DNA of 35,639 nt from Tolypothrix sp. FACHB-123 (GCF_014697075.1 NZ_JACJRE010000068.1:1-35639); one strand, 5' to 3'; shown: positions 1 to 9,651, counted from the stretch's first letter. Notes: generated from the letters alone by a model not told the origin. Program-made: numbers and translations.

Positions 1-3
1 AAA

Positions 4-44
4 GGGGAATGAAGGGGCTGCCGACGGCAGCCCCTTCATTCCCC
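4..44 (-). terminator. 20-bp perfect palindrome, possible terminator or mobile-element hairpin
   Basis: GGGGAATGAAGGGGCTGCCG (4-23) is followed after one base by its exact reverse complement (25-44). On the minus strand the hairpin lies just after the stop of the truncated SNF2 gene and is followed by TTT at the window edge, so it could stop transcription in that direction. It also lies inside the foreign DNA that replaces the missing helicase lobe, so it may instead be a subterminal hairpin of an inserted element. The palindrome is certain; the role is inferred. Confidence 0.5.
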
Positions 45-80
45 CCTTAAAATGATTATCATTCTTGTTAATGGAATAGT

Positions 81-3000
81 TTATTTTCTGGAAGTCCCTA
101 ACAAAAATGGTTGAATGAGTTTTTTGAGTTTGTTGCGTACTTGTTTATCCTGAAATTTCTCAATGGGGATAGCAAAGCGTTGATTGAAGCTTTCAAAGGA
201 ACCCAGTAACCCAGGATTGATAAAGCGGAATAAATTCCACAATTCGCCGAGGTGGTTTTCAATGGGAGTGCCGGTGGTAATTAGTTTAAAACCACCTTGG
301 AGGTTCATCGCCGCCTGAGAACGTTTGGTGGTCATATTTTTGATTGCCTGAGCTTCATCCAGCACAATCGTTTGCCACTGCACCTGGGATAGCATTTGCG
401 ATACTTCTTCTTGCTGCAACAGACCATAGCTGCACACCAACATATCAAACGGTTGTAGACCATCCAGTAGATTTTGGCGGTTCGCGCCTCCAAATTGCAC
501 AATATTAAGAGTAGGAGCAAATTTCTGGGCTTCACTCACCCAATTCATGCACACAGAAGTTGGGGCAATAATTAGGGTTGGCCCCTCATGGGCGCGCATT
601 AGGATAACAGCCAACGCCTGCACGGTCTTACCGAGTCCCATTTGGTCTGCCAAGCAGGCTCCCACACCCCAATGTGCCAGCCGCGCCAACCAACAGAAGC
701 CTGACATTTGGTAGTCGCGCAGTTCTGCTTGGAAGGTAGAGGGGAGTTCCGGTTGCAAGCTTTGTACTTCCTTTAAACGCTGGATATGTGCCTTCCAATG
801 TTTATCTGCTTTTACCTTGCCTACCTCATCGACAAAATCCTCTAAGCCTAATGTTGCTAAGGGGTGAAAGCGGATACCTTTACTGTGCTTTTCTGAAAAC
901 GATCGCAATTCATCAAGACGTTTGCGAAAAGCTTGGGTTAAAGCTAAGAATTGACCATCTCCTAGGGGGATAAACCGACTGGGGGTTTTATCCAAGAGTT
1001 CTAAAAGTTGCTGCATATCCAGCACTAGGTCTTTATCCAGTTTCAACTCCCCAGTAGCAGCAAACCAATCTTGCTGCCGTTGAATGGACATTTGGAAATC
1101 TTTCAAGTCTGCTTGGTGCTTGACACTCAGTTTTTCTCCTTCCGGCCATTCCAGTACCACTGTGTCCCCTAATGCTTGCAGTTCCAGCAGCAGTTCTAAA
1201 CAGTCCTCTGGATCTTCTATGAGCCATTCCCTATCTTGTTCTTCACCACGAGTTAAGGTAGGACAGGCGTTGATTGCGGCATTGGCAAGTTGCTTTTCTT
1301 CCTGGAGATTGCGCCTGGTTTGCAGACGCTTACCGTCAATCTCTGCAATTACAGTTTCACCACCCGTACCCGGACGGTAATAGGGGCCACCTTGGGCAAA
1401 GGGGCGAGACAGTAAGGATACTTTTAATCCAGCATTGGCAGGCAACAGGTGAATGTGGGGTATAGTCTGGGCTGGTACTTCTTCTGCTCCCTCTAGTCCA
1501 CCACCGATGTCAGAATGCACGGTGACGATGCCAGAGACGGCATTGATAGCTGCTAAGACTTGCTTGGAGGCAGTAGCGGGGACGTTGAGCCGATTTTCCT
1601 TGCCGATAATCTCCGCGATGCGTCTATGTTCGGCAGTAATTTCAATTACCTTGATGCGGGTTGGGGTTTCTTTAATAGTGAAGATATTCTGTGATGGCTC
1701 TAGTTTTGGAGAAAATTCTAAAGTTAAGCGATCGCGTTTTCCTTTTTTAACAAGTAGTTCCGGTTCTCCCTTGACAATTTCCACGCGGGTGGTGGGTGCA
1801 TCTTCCCAAAATACCAAGGGGTGTCCAATTAATGCAGAGATTGCCTTGGCGCTGAAGGTATACTCAACTTTGCCGCGATATCCATAATCATATGAAGTAA
1901 ATGTTTCAATGCAGCCACATACTCTCAGATCCTGAGATGTAAGATAATCAAGCTCACCCAAATTTCCGCTTAGACGCTTGATGGCTATGGGACGGCCTTT
2001 ACTCCACTCGCCTTTGGCATTAACCTTTTGTTCGCGGGGTTGCAAAATACATTTGCTGGGATAGAAAGTAATAAACCATGCCAAGCGTAGTTCTGCCTGA
2101 GCTTTTACAGGTGTTGGCGATGCTTTCTGAAGATTTGCTAGTGCATTTAAGCACATCTCCCAAGGTTCTTGTGGCTGCATCAAGTCAACGATGCTGTCTA
2201 TGCCGATATCTTCCCGCAGGATTTCTGCCTGGGTTTCATAACTGCTGTTTGGTTTGAGTCGGGACAAGAGTTCTGCACTCTCCATTGCCAGCCAGTGATA
2301 ACCAGATGCAACAGCTTGCTGATAAAATTCCTCTAATAACATGGGCAAGTGCTTTTTGGCTCTTTCTGCATCTATCCAGTAATGACACAGGACAAAAAAC
2401 AAGGTTTCTAGGCTGTTGTGTTCTTCAGGGAATAGAATGCGGTTGCTAGTGATGAATTCTTTTTGCGCGATGTCCCCTAATTGGACTTGTAGCAGGATTT
2501 TCAACTGGGCATAAATCGACAAAAGCCAATGGTCTGATTGACGTACCAGTAAACTTGTATAATCGAGTGCTTCCTGGAGACTTTCCCGCGAACCATCTTT
2601 GATTAGTGCCAAGATAAAAAACAAGCCGCCCATGGTGCTAAAATACACCTGACGCTTACCTGTGGCTTTCTTGATAGCTTTGAGACTAGCATTGTAATCG
2701 GTTATGGCTTGTTGATTATCGCCGCGTAAAAAATTCAACCAACCTCTGTATACAAGGCTATTATCTCGATAATCTTCGGATATGGAATCTAAACTCTGCT
2801 GTGCTTCTTGAATACAACCCCGCAGTAGTAGTTGTTCTGTCAAAACTATGTGCAGGTAATCTGAGTTATGTCCACCTTCTTTTGCACATTCTTCTTGAAG
2901 TAGAGTAAAGGCTTCATCTGCGGGAGAACATTTCAACGCAGCATTGATGAGGATGATTGATATGCAGTTGTCATATAATTCCTGTGGCAGGGTGCGAAAC

Positions 3001-3566
3001 CAATCGGCATCAAATGGGTTAGTGCAAATCTGCTCAAAGATATTTTCGATAGATATCTTGTCGTCGTTGTAATTGTATCTGTTATAGTCTTGGATTTGTT
3101 TATTAATGTAACTGAGGTTTTGGCTGTAAAGACCAATGCGGACTTCTCTGATAAATTGGCGATCGCTTTGAAAATACAGTGGCCCATCTTGCCAACGAGA
3201 TTTTACTCCTAACTTGTCATGCACTGTTTTTGCCATGACTTCAAAACAGCCAGCTTTTACTGCCGAGCGAGTAGCAATCTCTACCAGTAATGGATGACAC
3301 TGAGGCCCCTGTCCTTGTCCTTGAATCAGGAAACCTGCTGTTAGTAATCTATCGATATAAGGTTTTAAGGTGGAGCTAATTAAATATTTGTAATTTGTAT
3401 CACGCGCACCGATGTAGTTCAAACATTCTAAAAATGTAGTTCTGTTGACAGGTTCGTAAATTACTGAGAATAATTGGACAATTTTTTGCTCTAGGGGTGG
3501 TAACTGGGAGTATGCTTGGGCGAGTTGCGCTTGTAGTTTTTGCTGATCAACCTCAAAAGCGTTCAT
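81..3566 (-). CDS. SNF2-family helicase, C-terminally truncated
   Basis: A 1161-aa protein with an N-terminal alpha-helical repeat (TPR-like) region of about 450 residues, a middle region of the type that precedes bacterial SNF2 helicases, and the first SNF2 ATPase lobe at the C-terminus. Visible motifs are QMGLGKT (Walker A, near residue 975), DEAQ (motif II, near 1068) and TGTPIENHLGELWNLF (motif III region). Family members continue after the PFLL(R)RTK-type segment into a second helicase lobe carrying motifs IV-VI. Here the reading goes from LIQPFLL directly into GTSRK and a stop, so lobe 2 is absent. The break at about position 97 coincides with unrelated DNA holding a perfect palindrome, which suggests disruption by an insertion or rearrangement. 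An isolated lobe 1 should not work as a translocase. The ATG start has no clear Shine-Dalgarno. The gene is divergent from the ribbon-helix-helix gene. The family call is firm; the insertion is inferred. Confidence 0.85.
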   Translation of the reverse strand: MNAFEVDQQKLQAQLAQAYSQLPPLEQKIVQLFSVIYEPVNRTTFLECLNYIGARDTNYKYLISSTLKPYIDRLLTAGFLIQGQGQGPQCHPLLVEIATRSAVKAGCFEVMAKTVHDKLGVKSRWQDGPLYFQSDRQFIREVRIGLYSQNLSYINKQIQDYNRYNYNDDKISIENIFEQICTNPFDADWFRTLPQELYDNCISIILINAALKCSPADEAFTLLQEECAKEGGHNSDYLHIVLTEQLLLRGCIQEAQQSLDSISEDYRDNSLVYRGWLNFLRGDNQQAITDYNASLKAIKKATGKRQVYFSTMGGLFFILALIKDGSRESLQEALDYTSLLVRQSDHWLLSIYAQLKILLQVQLGDIAQKEFITSNRILFPEEHNSLETLFFVLCHYWIDAERAKKHLPMLLEEFYQQAVASGYHWLAMESAELLSRLKPNSSYETQAEILREDIGIDSIVDLMQPQEPWEMCLNALANLQKASPTPVKAQAELRLAWFITFYPSKCILQPREQKVNAKGEWSKGRPIAIKRLSGNLGELDYLTSQDLRVCGCIETFTSYDYGYRGKVEYTFSAKAISALIGHPLVFWEDAPTTRVEIVKGEPELLVKKGKRDRLTLEFSPKLEPSQNIFTIKETPTRIKVIEITAEHRRIAEIIGKENRLNVPATASKQVLAAINAVSGIVTVHSDIGGGLEGAEEVPAQTIPHIHLLPANAGLKVSLLSRPFAQGGPYYRPGTGGETVIAEIDGKRLQTRRNLQEEKQLANAAINACPTLTRGEEQDREWLIEDPEDCLELLLELQALGDTVVLEWPEGEKLSVKHQADLKDFQMSIQRQQDWFAATGELKLDKDLVLDMQQLLELLDKTPSRFIPLGDGQFLALTQAFRKRLDELRSFSEKHSKGIRFHPLATLGLEDFVDEVGKVKADKHWKAHIQRLKEVQSLQPELPSTFQAELRDYQMSGFCWLARLAHWGVGACLADQMGLGKTVQALAVILMRAHEGPTLIIAPTSVCMNWVSEAQKFAPTLNIVQFGGANRQNLLDGLQPFDMLVCSYGLLQQEEVSQMLSQVQWQTIVLDEAQAIKNMTTKRSQAAMNLQGGFKLITTGTPIENHLGELWNLFRFINPGLLGSFESFNQRFAIPIEKFQDKQVRNKLKKLIQPFLLGTSRK

Positions 3567-3804
3567 GGTTCTGATTGGGCGCGTATATCCACTAATAATA
3601 ATTTTCGCACTGTTCGGTATTTTATATCCAGAATGTACCAGTTGTTCTGAGGCGATCGCAGTAATGACTTCAAGGAAATAGAAAATTCAGACAGTGCAAT
3701 TGTTAAATATGTACTTAGTATATATCAATACTTTAATAATTCAAGAGTTTTAACGACTTCTACAAGGTAAACTGTCTGTACTAGAGTATATAAGTAGTAT
3801 AGAC

Positions 3805-4386
3805 ATGGCTGCTATGGAACGCGAATCAATTAACTTCAAACTTCCCAAAACCTTAACTAAAGCACTCCGCACTGCCGCACGAGAACGTCATACTACTGCT
3901 ACCGATTTAGTTATCCAGGGTTTGTATCATGTCCTAGGGCCAACTCCTGGTACAGAAGTGAGTGTAGAAACTCGTCTACACAACCTGGAAGCCCAGTTGA
4001 GTGCGCTCGCCAATAGGCAAGAAAATAGTATAGAATCTGGTGTAGAAAATAGCTTACAACAAAGACTTTCACTCTTAGAGCAGAAAAGCGAAGCAATTGC
4101 CCAACGCTTAGCAAAAATAGAAGGAGCAATCTCTGTCCTCTCTGGGCGCTCATATTCTAGTTCTAAGCGCAAATCAAATAATTACCACCCGCCACAACTA
4201 GAACTTCAACCATTACCAGCCCAAAACTTAGCCTCAAGACTAGGTTTAACAGCGTCATATCTTGTAGACCACTTTGAAAAACTTTCCACCAAAGATTTCA
4301 TCAGTTGGACTCGTAACCGCGACCCAAGAAGCATTGGTTGGGAGTTCCACCCAGAAGACGGTCTGTACCATCCAATACAGCAGTAG
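3805..4386 (+). CDS. Ribbon-helix-helix-like plasmid DNA-binding protein with coiled coil
   Basis: A 193-aa protein. Residues 5-45 (INFKLPKTLTKALRTAA followed by a second helix) have the strand-helix-helix pattern of CopG/MetJ-type ribbon-helix-helix DNA-binding domains. A heptad-rich coiled coil follows at about 52-110, and a small C-terminal domain at about 130-193 ends in a tryptophan-rich segment (SWTRNRDPRSIGWEF). Such proteins usually act as dimeric repressors or as accessory proteins in plasmid partition or transfer; nothing here tells which. Two in-frame ATGs (3805 and 3814) are possible starts and neither has a good Shine-Dalgarno. The stop is one base from the stop of the convergent recombinase. 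The 240-bp spacer shared with the divergent SNF2 gene is AT-rich and probably holds both promoters. Confidence 0.7.
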   Translation: MAAMERESINFKLPKTLTKALRTAARERHTTATDLVIQGLYHVLGPTPGTEVSVETRLHNLEAQLSALANRQENSIESGVENSLQQRLSLLEQKSEAIAQRLAKIEGAISVLSGRSYSSSKRKSNNYHPPQLELQPLPAQNLASRLGLTASYLVDHFEKLSTKDFISWTRNRDPRSIGWEFHPEDGLYHPIQQ

Positions 4387-4387
4387 T

Positions 4388-5317
4388 TTATACATCCATC
4401 AGCTTCAAAGCACTGCTATCACTTGGTCTAGCCTTGAGATAGCGGTCAGTCACCGCCAAATTGGCATGACCCAAAGTTTCCTTCACCAGTACCGGATTAG
4501 TTCCCCGCTCAATCGCATGAGAACCATGAGCATGACGCAACCAGTGAACTGAAACCTTTTCACTCAGCCCAGCAGCTTCTGCTATCTCCTTAATAATCGG
4601 GTGTAGATTTTGACGGTCGAGATGCCCTCCCTTCTGACTGGCAAACACTGGATCTGTCGCTAGTGCATTTCCCTTAAACTCCATCAATTCCGCCCATAGC
4701 TTCGACTTAATCAGAATAGTCCGGTTTTTACTGCCCTTAGCCTTGCGAACATAAACCTGACCGCTGTCTCCGCGTGGACTTAAATCTCCCCAGGTTAACT
4801 GACACAGTTCATTAGCCCGTAAACCAGCCTGATACAACAGCTTGATAATCAACAAATTCCGACGCGCCGTATATTGCCTTTTCGGCGTCTTCACTTGTTC
4901 CAATTTTTTCTGAGCCATCCGCACCAACAACTTAATATCAGCCTCATCCAAATAGCGTTCATTGATTGCGTCTGGCATTTCATTGAGCTTGAGTGCCATA
5001 CCAACATTGAAAGGTAAATAACCAATTTTATGAGCAAAAGAAATCAAACTTTTAGCTGCCGCCAAATACATCCGTCTAGTACTTTGCGCCTGACCCGAAA
5101 ATTGAGTCGCATATTCCACCAAATCTTCATAGGTTACCTTGTTGAGAGGTTTCCCCAAAAATACTAAAAATCGCTTCGTATAACGCTGGTAAGCCTGCAC
5201 AGATGACTCTGCCTTCCCTTCCAACCATAAAGCAATCAACTTTGCCTCCCCCTGCCTGGGAGATAGAGTAGCGATCGCCTGACGATAGTTGTTCACATGC
5301 ACCAGCGACAGAGCCAT
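4388..5317 (-). CDS. Tyrosine recombinase/integrase (XerC/D-like)
   Basis: At 309 aa this has the usual length of Xer-type recombinases. An N-terminal SAM-like core-binding domain (about 25-105) precedes the catalytic domain. All catalytic residues are visible: Arg167 in GLRANEL, a beta-hairpin Lys (about 194, in KAKGSKNR), His258 and Arg261 in HWLRHAHGSHA, His284 in LGHANLAVTDRYL and the nucleophile Tyr293. It should therefore be active as a DNA strand-exchange enzyme. On a plasmid the likely jobs are multimer resolution or integration/excision; no core site was identified. It ends one base from the end of the convergent ribbon-helix-helix gene, leaving no room for a separate terminator. The ATG at 5317 has only a weak upstream GAG. 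Confidence 0.9.
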   Translation of the reverse strand: MALSLVHVNNYRQAIATLSPRQGEAKLIALWLEGKAESSVQAYQRYTKRFLVFLGKPLNKVTYEDLVEYATQFSGQAQSTRRMYLAAAKSLISFAHKIGYLPFNVGMALKLNEMPDAINERYLDEADIKLLVRMAQKKLEQVKTPKRQYTARRNLLIIKLLYQAGLRANELCQLTWGDLSPRGDSGQVYVRKAKGSKNRTILIKSKLWAELMEFKGNALATDPVFASQKGGHLDRQNLHPIIKEIAEAAGLSEKVSVHWLRHAHGSHAIERGTNPVLVKETLGHANLAVTDRYLKARPSDSSALKLMDV

Positions 5318-5796
5318 TTGTTTTACTCACTTTTTAATCAGACACAATCTAATTTTTGTCTGCTTTTATAAGGTCTGATTTTTATTGTCTCTCAATTTGG
5401 GTACTTGGGATACATCTATCTTATTTATTAAGTTATGTTAAAGCAACACTTACTTAGGTATTTGATGATTTACATGCTAAGTTATATACTTAATTTTTCG
5501 GACACAAATGCTGCGATGGAATGCTTTTGTTGTACTTAAATCCTCAAGATATAGGCGATCGCGTTGCACCCTTGCGAACAGTACTGGAAAGACACGTCGA
5601 AAAAGAAATGCTAGACAAGCTCGGCGGTGGCAGAGCGATCGCCTGAAAGAGCAATAAGTTGCACCCTTCGGCTCCACTTCACCTTCCTCAGAATGCGATT
5701 TGGAATTGTGCTACGATTTTTCCCTAGATTCCGCCTTTCACTCTTATGCGAAAAAGTGAAGCACCGTGCTGATAACAAGGCAACTTCAAGAAGAAA
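5318..5796. other. Intergenic spacer, no convincing gene
   Basis: This 480-bp spacer contains the upstream region of the recombinase and two HIP1 octamers (near 5556 and 5636). Only short arginine-rich or chance open frames occur. It probably holds the recombinase promoter, but no clear element was recognised. Confidence 0.5.
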
Positions 5797-5859
5797 GGCA
5801 ATACGGGAGCAGATGAGAATTTATCAACAGCGATGAGTGCTATGAGCTCCCGTATTGCC
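5797..5859 (-). terminator. Inverted repeat after the rep gene, probable terminator
   Basis: GGCAATACGGGAGC (5797-5810) is the exact reverse complement of 5846-5859. On the minus strand the hairpin begins five bases after the rep stop codon and is followed by TTTCTTCTTG, so it is a plausible transcription terminator. The loop of 35 nt is long for a classical intrinsic terminator. Confidence 0.6.
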
Positions 5860-5863
5860 GATT

Positions 5864-8800
5864 TTATCCTTCCATTGGCAAAACCTCCTCATCTAGCAAG
5901 GTGTAAAATTCTCTTACAGCAGTATGAAGTTGGCACAGTTCATGAGGATATCTCGCTTCACACTCCAACACAGTCTCCCAGCGTAAAACCCCACTCCATT
6001 GCTGGAGAATGACTTTAATTGCGTCTACTCCTTGAGCCACAACAGAGCGAAGCATTTCTACACAATGGAGTAGGGTAGTGGGGTCAGTAGGAGGTGGGTC
6101 AGCAAGAGGAAAAGGGGCAGGGGGCAGGAAGCGAGGGGGAAGACCGGGATGGAGCTTGTATTCCTCCTCAGTCAAGCGCCCAGGAAGGGCGGGGCTTGTT
6201 CCCCCTGCTAAGTGCTCACTTCCCCCCTGCCTCTTCCGGTCAAAATCCGTAGTATCCCCCCCCTGATGAGGGGAGTTACCTATACATTTGTGGGAGGGGG
6301 TGGATACGGACTGTTGTTTTCGCTCTACAGTAGATGGAAACTGCTGTAGAGCCTGTAATGAAGTGGGAGTTTTGTCAACAGAACTTGTATTCAACTCTTG
6401 GAAGGTACGCCCTTGTTGACGGTGAGCAATTACATGAAAAGCAAATTTTAATTCCTCTAGTGAAAGTGAATAAATTTTTACTTGTTGACCGCGTGGCCCC
6501 TGTTTGCGACAGGATAACTTGAGTCCCATCTGCTCCAGTAAAATAGCTAGTAACCAAATGGGTTCACACTCCCTTGGGACGGTAAAACCAAGAATTGCTT
6601 TAATGTGAGCAGCACAATGAAAGGCAATCTCCCTCATATTCAGTAAGTCTGGGTCGGTTGCCGTCATCTCGCCCCCGGCTATCAATCGTTGAAGAATGTG
6701 ATGTAAACCCAAGTTGAAGCGGGCCAGCCATCGCGCCGAGTAATTCCCCCAGTCGATGCATAAAGGTAATTTTTCGCGTTCGGTACGGTCTTTATCTGTG
6801 ACAATTTTTGGTGGTGCTGGATATTGCCTCCCCGTTTTTGGGTCAACAATTGAATCTAATGGTGCTTCTAAAATTGCTTCTAAGTCGGCAAGCGCTCCAA
6901 TTAACCGACCACCCGCATCTTTTTCAACGAGTTGGGGGGTGACCTCCATACCGTAAGCTGACCGAATACGATACTTCTCGCACTCAAAAACTTCTTCTGG
7001 TGGCAAGTAATCTTTGCTCTTACGCTGACGATACTCAGTTGCTGTAATATCATTAGCCCTGGTAACAGCCAGATGATAAGCAGTATCCAAAACCGCCGCA
7101 GATTTTTTCAAATTTTCCAGGGAAAGCAGATCGTCATCACTCCCTACTGAGATAAATGTATTGCCCATTTCTGACAGCAGCGAGCGCAAATCATCACGCA
7201 GATTATTGATAGACTGGTTGCGGTTGGCCAAAATTTGGCAGTAAGCCTCTAGTGCCCAATCTTTCTCTGCGCCCCGAGAGCCAGTTTGACGGTCAATTCG
7301 TAGTAAGAAAGCCGTCATTTCGTTGGTTTGCAGTAAGCGTTCTTTAATTTTGGCGGCGTTAGTGTCTTTGTAGCCAAAGGGAGGGCGCTTTGCCACCCAA
7401 ACGTGAAATGGAACTAAGGGACGATAACGATACAGCTGTTGGGCGCACTCAGTTGCGGTTTGGGAAACTCCATGAAATGCTCCAAAAACCAAATCAAAAT
7501 GATATTGGGCAATGTCTACTCCAGTCCCGAGACTGGGAGAGGTTAGTAAAGCATCGAGGTTTTTGACGGCGTTGGTAATATCTTTGATGAAAGCAATGTT
7601 TTCTTCAGATCCGGAGTTGTCGGAATGGATAGACCAAATACGTAGCTGATTTTTCAAGGCTTGCAGATTTTGCTCGTCAGCGCTGTTGTTGTCGTTTGTT
7701 GAGCACATCTGTAATGTAAGTGACTGTTCAAGTTTTTTAATAAAGCGCTTCGAGTCAGAAACTACCATAATTTTTTGCCCACTCATCAGGGCTGCTGAAA
7801 TCTGAGCAACTAGGGCGCTGGAATTATTACCTTCATACCAGTAAATAGTCCGCTCTCCATTTCGCCATTCGTTTTTGATGATGTAAGGGATTTCTGGTTG
7901 CGGTCGCATTGCTCGGAAAAAATCGATGGTAACGTCGTCCATGTGAGCATCAGCTATGACAACCAGTGGTGCATTGTATACTATATATTCCAGTACTTCT
8001 ATTATTGCGGCGCGATGTTCCTTGCAAGTGTTACTGTGCAAAAGGTGTGTGAGGTATTGGCAAGCTTCATCAATAAAGATGCAGCCGTAGGTGAGGGCTT
8101 GAGTGTTGAGCTTATGCAAGCTATCAATAGTAATGCTCAAAGCAGTAGCTTGAGCTAAACCTACGTAACCCAATTCTGAGTACATGGCAGTTTCTAAGCG
8201 CAGAGCCAAATTTTTCAGCAAGTTAACGCGATGTCCGTTGTTGAGGAATCTTGCTGTTGGATTTTGGTTACGCCACCAGCGCATGAGTTCAGTTTTACCT
8301 GTACCCATATCACTCCACAAAACTACAAGCCCTGATTGAGGAAAGCGAAAAGATGCTCTGCTCTTGGAAGGATATTGGGCACAGGTGAGAGAATTGCGGT
8401 GATTTTCGACTAGGTTTTCAAAGTCATGTCTTGGGGTTGCTGCACAGCTAACTTCGTGTGATTCAGCTTTTGGAGTCAAGTCTTGGGGTTGCTGTAAAGC
8501 TAATTGTGTCTGACTCCCCTGTTTTAGGGACTGAGGAGGACAATGAGAATTAACCTTGGGGGTGAACAATTGTGCTGTTGCTTCCTCATCAAAATTGGCA
8601 ATCTCCAAAGCTTGGGTGAGATATTTGATATTGACTGTCACATCTGGTTTATATTTGCTCAGTCCCCATTTTCTAGCACGATACGAGCGCCGATAATCAG
8701 CCAGTGTTTTGGCATCATCAATGATTGCCAATAGCAGTGCTAAAGCATCCTTACCCCTAGAGACCACAAAATCATCAACACCTTTTTCTGGCCCTGGTAA

Positions 8801-9616
8801 TAGCGCCACTTCAGTTGTGCAACCATATGCCTCAATTGCTTTACCAGTGCGAACTGTTGCTTGAAAAACCGACCAGCGGGTCGAAGCTTTTGTTTCATAA
8901 TCGAAGAGAATAATAAACTTGCGCCCGCTCCCTGCCAAGGGTACTAAGTCTGGGTGTAAACGTTCATCAAAATCCTGCACTCCCACGCGCCCGTTCCAAA
9001 TTCCCGGGAGTGCGATCGCTACAAACCCCTGACTGAGTAAACAGGCTGCTTTTTTCTCTCCCTCACAAAGAATGATCGGAATTTCTCTGTGTAATTGCAC
9101 CCACTCCCAAAATAAGCGTGGGTTGAGTCGGTCAAACAGACGTAATGCTAAGGGAGAATGATATCGTTTGATATTGTACCGCCGGGCAACCTTATCCCAA
9201 ATACAGTTGGGGACATCAAAGTAAGTGACGCGGTTGGGTGTTTTGGGAGGAGATTCGTATTTGACGGGTTTGTTTTTCTCAAAATTAATACGGGGATGAT
9301 CTGGTTTGAAACGCCCCCATTCCATCGGCTGCCAATTGTTGAGTGGGTCTAATCCATTTACCCACCATCCCCCCAATGTTGTGTGAGCATATCGTTTTAA
9401 GTACTCATCTCGTAATCGCCCATCGTTACGTCTGGCTGTTTGGGGTAGTGCGTAAAGTAAATATTCGTATACTATCGCTCCACCCAAAGAACGAACATTG
9501 AGAGCAGTTAATTGGGGGTCAACACCTGAAGCTGTTACCCATTCAAGCCAATGCTTGTCTGTTAATTGGTCGTTACCATTAGTAACATTGATATTAATTA
9601 CATTGGTAAGTGCCAT
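5864..9616 (-). CDS. Plasmid replication protein, CyRepA1-type (DUF3854/TOPRIM-like plus helicase)
   Basis: A 1250-aa protein with the architecture of the large cyanobacterial plasmid Rep family (CyRepA1, as in Synechocystis plasmid pSYSA). The N-terminal third is a DUF3854 module with TOPRIM-like motifs: CEGEKKAACLLSQG near residue 185, FDYET near 238 and LPGPEKGVDDF near 280. A P-loop helicase region follows, with SDMGTGKTEL (Walker A, near 438), FIDEACQ (Walker B, near 516), TSPSLGTGVDI, and QQLYRYRP (arginine-finger-like motif). The C-terminus is variable and ends in a proline-rich stretch and a helical tail. By family knowledge it initiates replication from an adjacent origin. The ATG at 9616 has a good Shine-Dalgarno (GGAGG, 8 nt upstream) next to a small hairpin. 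About 1.27 kb of gene-free, palindrome-rich DNA lies upstream. The same DUF3854 module recurs at the end of the relaxase at 27468-31925. Confidence 0.85.
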   Translation of the reverse strand: MALTNVININVTNGNDQLTDKHWLEWVTASGVDPQLTALNVRSLGGAIVYEYLLYALPQTARRNDGRLRDEYLKRYAHTTLGGWWVNGLDPLNNWQPMEWGRFKPDHPRINFEKNKPVKYESPPKTPNRVTYFDVPNCIWDKVARRYNIKRYHSPLALRLFDRLNPRLFWEWVQLHREIPIILCEGEKKAACLLSQGFVAIALPGIWNGRVGVQDFDERLHPDLVPLAGSGRKFIILFDYETKASTRWSVFQATVRTGKAIEAYGCTTEVALLPGPEKGVDDFVVSRGKDALALLLAIIDDAKTLADYRRSYRARKWGLSKYKPDVTVNIKYLTQALEIANFDEEATAQLFTPKVNSHCPPQSLKQGSQTQLALQQPQDLTPKAESHEVSCAATPRHDFENLVENHRNSLTCAQYPSKSRASFRFPQSGLVVLWSDMGTGKTELMRWWRNQNPTARFLNNGHRVNLLKNLALRLETAMYSELGYVGLAQATALSITIDSLHKLNTQALTYGCIFIDEACQYLTHLLHSNTCKEHRAAIIEVLEYIVYNAPLVVIADAHMDDVTIDFFRAMRPQPEIPYIIKNEWRNGERTIYWYEGNNSSALVAQISAALMSGQKIMVVSDSKRFIKKLEQSLTLQMCSTNDNNSADEQNLQALKNQLRIWSIHSDNSGSEENIAFIKDITNAVKNLDALLTSPSLGTGVDIAQYHFDLVFGAFHGVSQTATECAQQLYRYRPLVPFHVWVAKRPPFGYKDTNAAKIKERLLQTNEMTAFLLRIDRQTGSRGAEKDWALEAYCQILANRNQSINNLRDDLRSLLSEMGNTFISVGSDDDLLSLENLKKSAAVLDTAYHLAVTRANDITATEYRQRKSKDYLPPEEVFECEKYRIRSAYGMEVTPQLVEKDAGGRLIGALADLEAILEAPLDSIVDPKTGRQYPAPPKIVTDKDRTEREKLPLCIDWGNYSARWLARFNLGLHHILQRLIAGGEMTATDPDLLNMREIAFHCAAHIKAILGFTVPRECEPIWLLAILLEQMGLKLSCRKQGPRGQQVKIYSLSLEELKFAFHVIAHRQQGRTFQELNTSSVDKTPTSLQALQQFPSTVERKQQSVSTPSHKCIGNSPHQGGDTTDFDRKRQGGSEHLAGGTSPALPGRLTEEEYKLHPGLPPRFLPPAPFPLADPPPTDPTTLLHCVEMLRSVVAQGVDAIKVILQQWSGVLRWETVLECEARYPHELCQLHTAVREFYTLLDEEVLPMEG

Positions 9617-9651
9617 TATCCTATCCTCCGATGATGATTGTGTTCATCGGA
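9617..9651 (-). promoter_or_regulatory. Rep leader hairpin overlapping the Shine-Dalgarno
   Basis: Read on the minus strand, TCCGATGA, a 9-nt loop, then TCATCGGA form a perfect 8-bp hairpin (arms 9627-9634 and 9644-9651). The last bases of the proximal arm (CGGA) run straight into the Shine-Dalgarno CGGAGG that serves the rep ATG at 9616. Folding would partly hide the ribosome site, suggesting translational control of Rep. The pairing is seen; the regulation is inferred. Confidence 0.55.

Noticed and set aside
51-63. AATGATTATCATT resembles part of a Fur box
   Set aside because: Only a partial match in an AT-rich sequence, downstream of a gene end and inside a probable insertion end, so no promoter context.
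1084-1887. Several plus-strand open frames across the SNF2 gene
   Set aside because: Serine-rich antisense shadows of the clearly coding minus-strand helicase.
5521-5646. A 41-codon plus-strand frame beginning MLLLYLNPQDIGDRV
   Set aside because: It looks partly protein-like but is short, contains two HIP1-derived stretches and has no family or operon support.
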